Source of the DNA: JAVBSN01 sp031556525
Lineage (GTDB): Bacteria; Bacillota; Clostridia; Lachnospirales; Lachnospiraceae
Assembly (NCBI GenBank): GCA_031556525.1
Contig: JAVBSS010000010.1
Coordinates: 19,820 to 83,819, forward strand
DNA: 64,000 nucleotides
Reading direction: 5' to 3'
Part shown: in pieces, positions 62,401 to 64,000 of the stretch
Layout of the letters: every line of letters starts with the position of its first letter
Position numbering within the stretch: the stretch's first letter is position 1
Program-made: the position numbers and the translations under genes
Notes under the pieces: model-generated
The model's database searches: none
Told to the model about the DNA's origin: nothing
The model's input: only the letters and a program-made list of their open reading frames with translations

Positions 62401-64000
62401 ATGGAGCATATTGCTGTACTATTTTATTTAAATGGAAATAACGAACTTGAGCCAGAAGTTTGGAAATCTTTTCTGAAGTTATTAGATTTAGAACTTTCTG
62501 AAAATATAACTGTGTTGGTTCAGGTAGCTAGGGAAAATCCAATAATTACAGAAATAATACGTTCAGAATATAAATATCCGACTTTTAAGGAACAATGGTC
62601 AGGAATAAGAAGATATGAAATGACAAGTAGGGGCAAAGTTCAACTGCCATTACTTGAAATCAGCAATATGTCATCTCCTCAAACGCTATATGATTTTATT
62701 GTTTGGGCGCAATCAAATTACACTGCAGATAAATATGTATTACTCTTAGGGGGGCATGCTTATCAGTTTGTGGGCATTTCTCCCGATTTTACTTGCGAAA
62801 GGCCATATTTACTTGGTTTTCCGGAACTTGCCTATGCAATATGGAAAGCATATGAAAAAACGAATAAACAGTTAGAATTACTAGTGCTAGATACCTGTTA
62901 TGCCAGTTCATTTGAAACATTTTGTGAGTTGACTAAATACCCACAGTCAGCAGCAAAATATCTATTAACTTATATAGGTAGTGGACCTTTGGAGGGGCTT
63001 CCGTATGATGGATTTATTAGAAAAATGGAGAAATACACAAGTAATAAAGATAATGACACTATAGAAATTGTTAAAGGAATAATAAATGAATTACCTTTAG
63101 AAAACTTTACTGCTCCCATGTTGGGAATTTCTTTAAATGAAAATATTGTTGAATTCTGTAAAAAAGAATTTGACTCTATTGCTAGTTTTTATATAGAAAA
63201 TGAAAGCCAATACAAAAACCTAGAAACACCTTTCGATATTATAACGGCTGATAGCAGTTATCCATGGAATTTTCATATTCAATATATTTATCAAGCAGCA
63301 GAAATGTTAATAGTCGCTAAAACACCAAAACCATTTTACGATAAAAATATTTTACCAATAAATGTGTTATATAAAAGAATTCCAGATAAAGAAAGAAAGC
63401 AATTATATAGGCGCCTTGCTTTTTGTAATAACAATCATTGGTGCCAGTTGATATGTGGTTTAGAAGAGGATAAGGAAAATATTCAGTGTGAAATGGATAT
63501 GCATCCTTTCAGTATATCTAGAAACATTCTTCAATCCTTTGTTTCTAATATGAACCCTCATATTCCACTTGAAATGCAAATACAAATGGCGGAAAGGCTG
63601 ATCCAGGTGAGGAAATGGAATTTAGATAATGATAATAGTATTTTTCGATATAGAAATATGAACATAGCATTTATTCTTCCACATTGTAGGTTAACTGGTG
63701 GTATGAAAATGCTTCTTCAACAAATGAGACTTTTAAAAGAACGAGGGCATACCATATATGCTGTTTTTAGAACAGAGCCATCAACAGATAAAATAAGTTT
63801 AGAATGGAGTCATATTGATGCAGATAAAATTATTGCTGCACCTCGTGACAAAAGAATTAAAGATTACTTACCAGAATGTGATGTTATAGCGGCTGGTTGG
63901 TTAGATCAACTTTCGGAATTAACCCAGTTAAATACACCAGTTTTATATTGGGAACAAGGGCATGAGTTTCTTTTTGGTGATATACCAGAAGAATACACAT
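62401..64000 (+). CDS. C11 clostripain-like protease fused to a family 4 glycosyltransferase (partial)
   Basis: An ATG at 62401, after AGAGGAG, opens a frame of over 530 codons that runs off the window with no stop. Residues about 1-210 resemble a C11 cysteine peptidase: a strand-rich start (EHIAVLFYLNGNNELEP), LLLGGHAYQF with His119 and LLVLDTCYASSFE with Cys166. The His-to-Cys spacing of 47 suits the clan CD dyad. From residue 420 (MNIAFILPHCRLTGGMKMLL) it continues as the N-terminal Rossmann domain of a GT4 glycosyltransferase, with CDVIAAGWLDQL later. There is no signal peptide. The residues between 210 and 420 are unrecognised. Function unknown. Confidence 0.75.
   Translation, partial: MEHIAVLFYLNGNNELEPEVWKSFLKLLDLELSENITVLVQVARENPIITEIIRSEYKYPTFKEQWSGIRRYEMTSRGKVQLPLLEISNMSSPQTLYDFIVWAQSNYTADKYVLLLGGHAYQFVGISPDFTCERPYLLGFPELAYAIWKAYEKTNKQLELLVLDTCYASSFETFCELTKYPQSAAKYLLTYIGSGPLEGLPYDGFIRKMEKYTSNKDNDTIEIVKGIINELPLENFTAPMLGISLNENIVEFCKKEFDSIASFYIENESQYKNLETPFDIITADSSYPWNFHIQYIYQAAEMLIVAKTPKPFYDKNILPINVLYKRIPDKERKQLYRRLAFCNNNHWCQLICGLEEDKENIQCEMDMHPFSISRNILQSFVSNMNPHIPLEMQIQMAERLIQVRKWNLDNDNSIFRYRNMNIAFILPHCRLTGGMKMLLQQMRLLKERGHTIYAVFRTEPSTDKISLEWSHIDADKIIAAPRDKRIKDYLPECDVIAAGWLDQLSELTQLNTPVLYWEQGHEFLFGDIPEEYT

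Noticed and set aside
1..64000. CRISPR array, insertion sequence or integrase
   Set aside because: No regularly spaced repeats, transposase or recombinase motifs were seen on either strand, despite the island-like content between 5.5 and 24 kb.

Overview
The window is AT-rich DNA from a low-GC Gram-positive anaerobe, most likely a member of the Lachnospiraceae or a close clostridial relative. The grounds are AT-rich codon use, AGGAGG-type ribosome sites, and housekeeping genes of Firmicutes type: MutS2, YhaM, an RlmCD-like methyltransferase, a short PurC and a PMCA-type Ca2+ ATPase. This taxonomic call is inference; there is no rRNA gene here to settle it.

Layout. 1-5500 is ordinary chromosome: the start of mutS2 (leftward), an NAD-dependent epimerase-like protein, a Mef-like MFS exporter behind a leader-peptide and alternative-hairpin region, the YhaM exoribonuclease and an rRNA uracil methyltransferase. 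5500-24300 is an accessory island: a broken excisionase-like HTH gene, a five-gene type I restriction-modification operon (hsdM, hsdS, hsdR and two HExxH metallopeptidase genes, all overlapping or nearly so), a candidate structured RNA, a small toxin-like protein, a leftward Abi_2/AbiF gene with a strong promoter and a hairpin leader RNA, a further candidate small RNA, a phage-like HTH/KilA-N pair, and an orphan contractile injection module (sheath, tube, assembly protein) followed by a decayed phospholipase C-like effector. A DUF11-repeat protein without signal peptide points leftward at the end of the island.

24500-42000 holds a 1331-residue hybrid histidine kinase beside a substrate-binding lipoprotein, a cell-surface repeat protein, an ABC-F ATPase, a DUF218 protein, a group of ankyrin, HEAT-like and DUF4272 proteins that resemble orphan immunity genes, purC, a YhcG-type PD-(D/E)XK nuclease, gene remnants, a methyltransferase and a lipase-like hydrolase. 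42000-49500 holds an XRE regulator with three membrane acyltransferases, then the Ca2+ ATPase facing them. 49600-55300 carries an antiporter, RhuM, a GNAT, DUF3916, YmaF, and a TetR/metallo-beta-lactamase-fold pair that share a palindromic operator.

The last 9 kb holds three unusual multidomain proteins: a 1595-residue exonuclease-RecQ-UvrD helicase, a GNAT-DEAD-box fusion, and a C11 (clostripain-like) cysteine protease fused to a family 4 glycosyltransferase that runs off the right edge. The most promising items for follow-up are the protease-glycosyltransferase fusion, the Abi leader RNA, the structured RNA at about 15.5 kb, the orphan injection module with its broken effector, and the restriction operon with two metallopeptidases.
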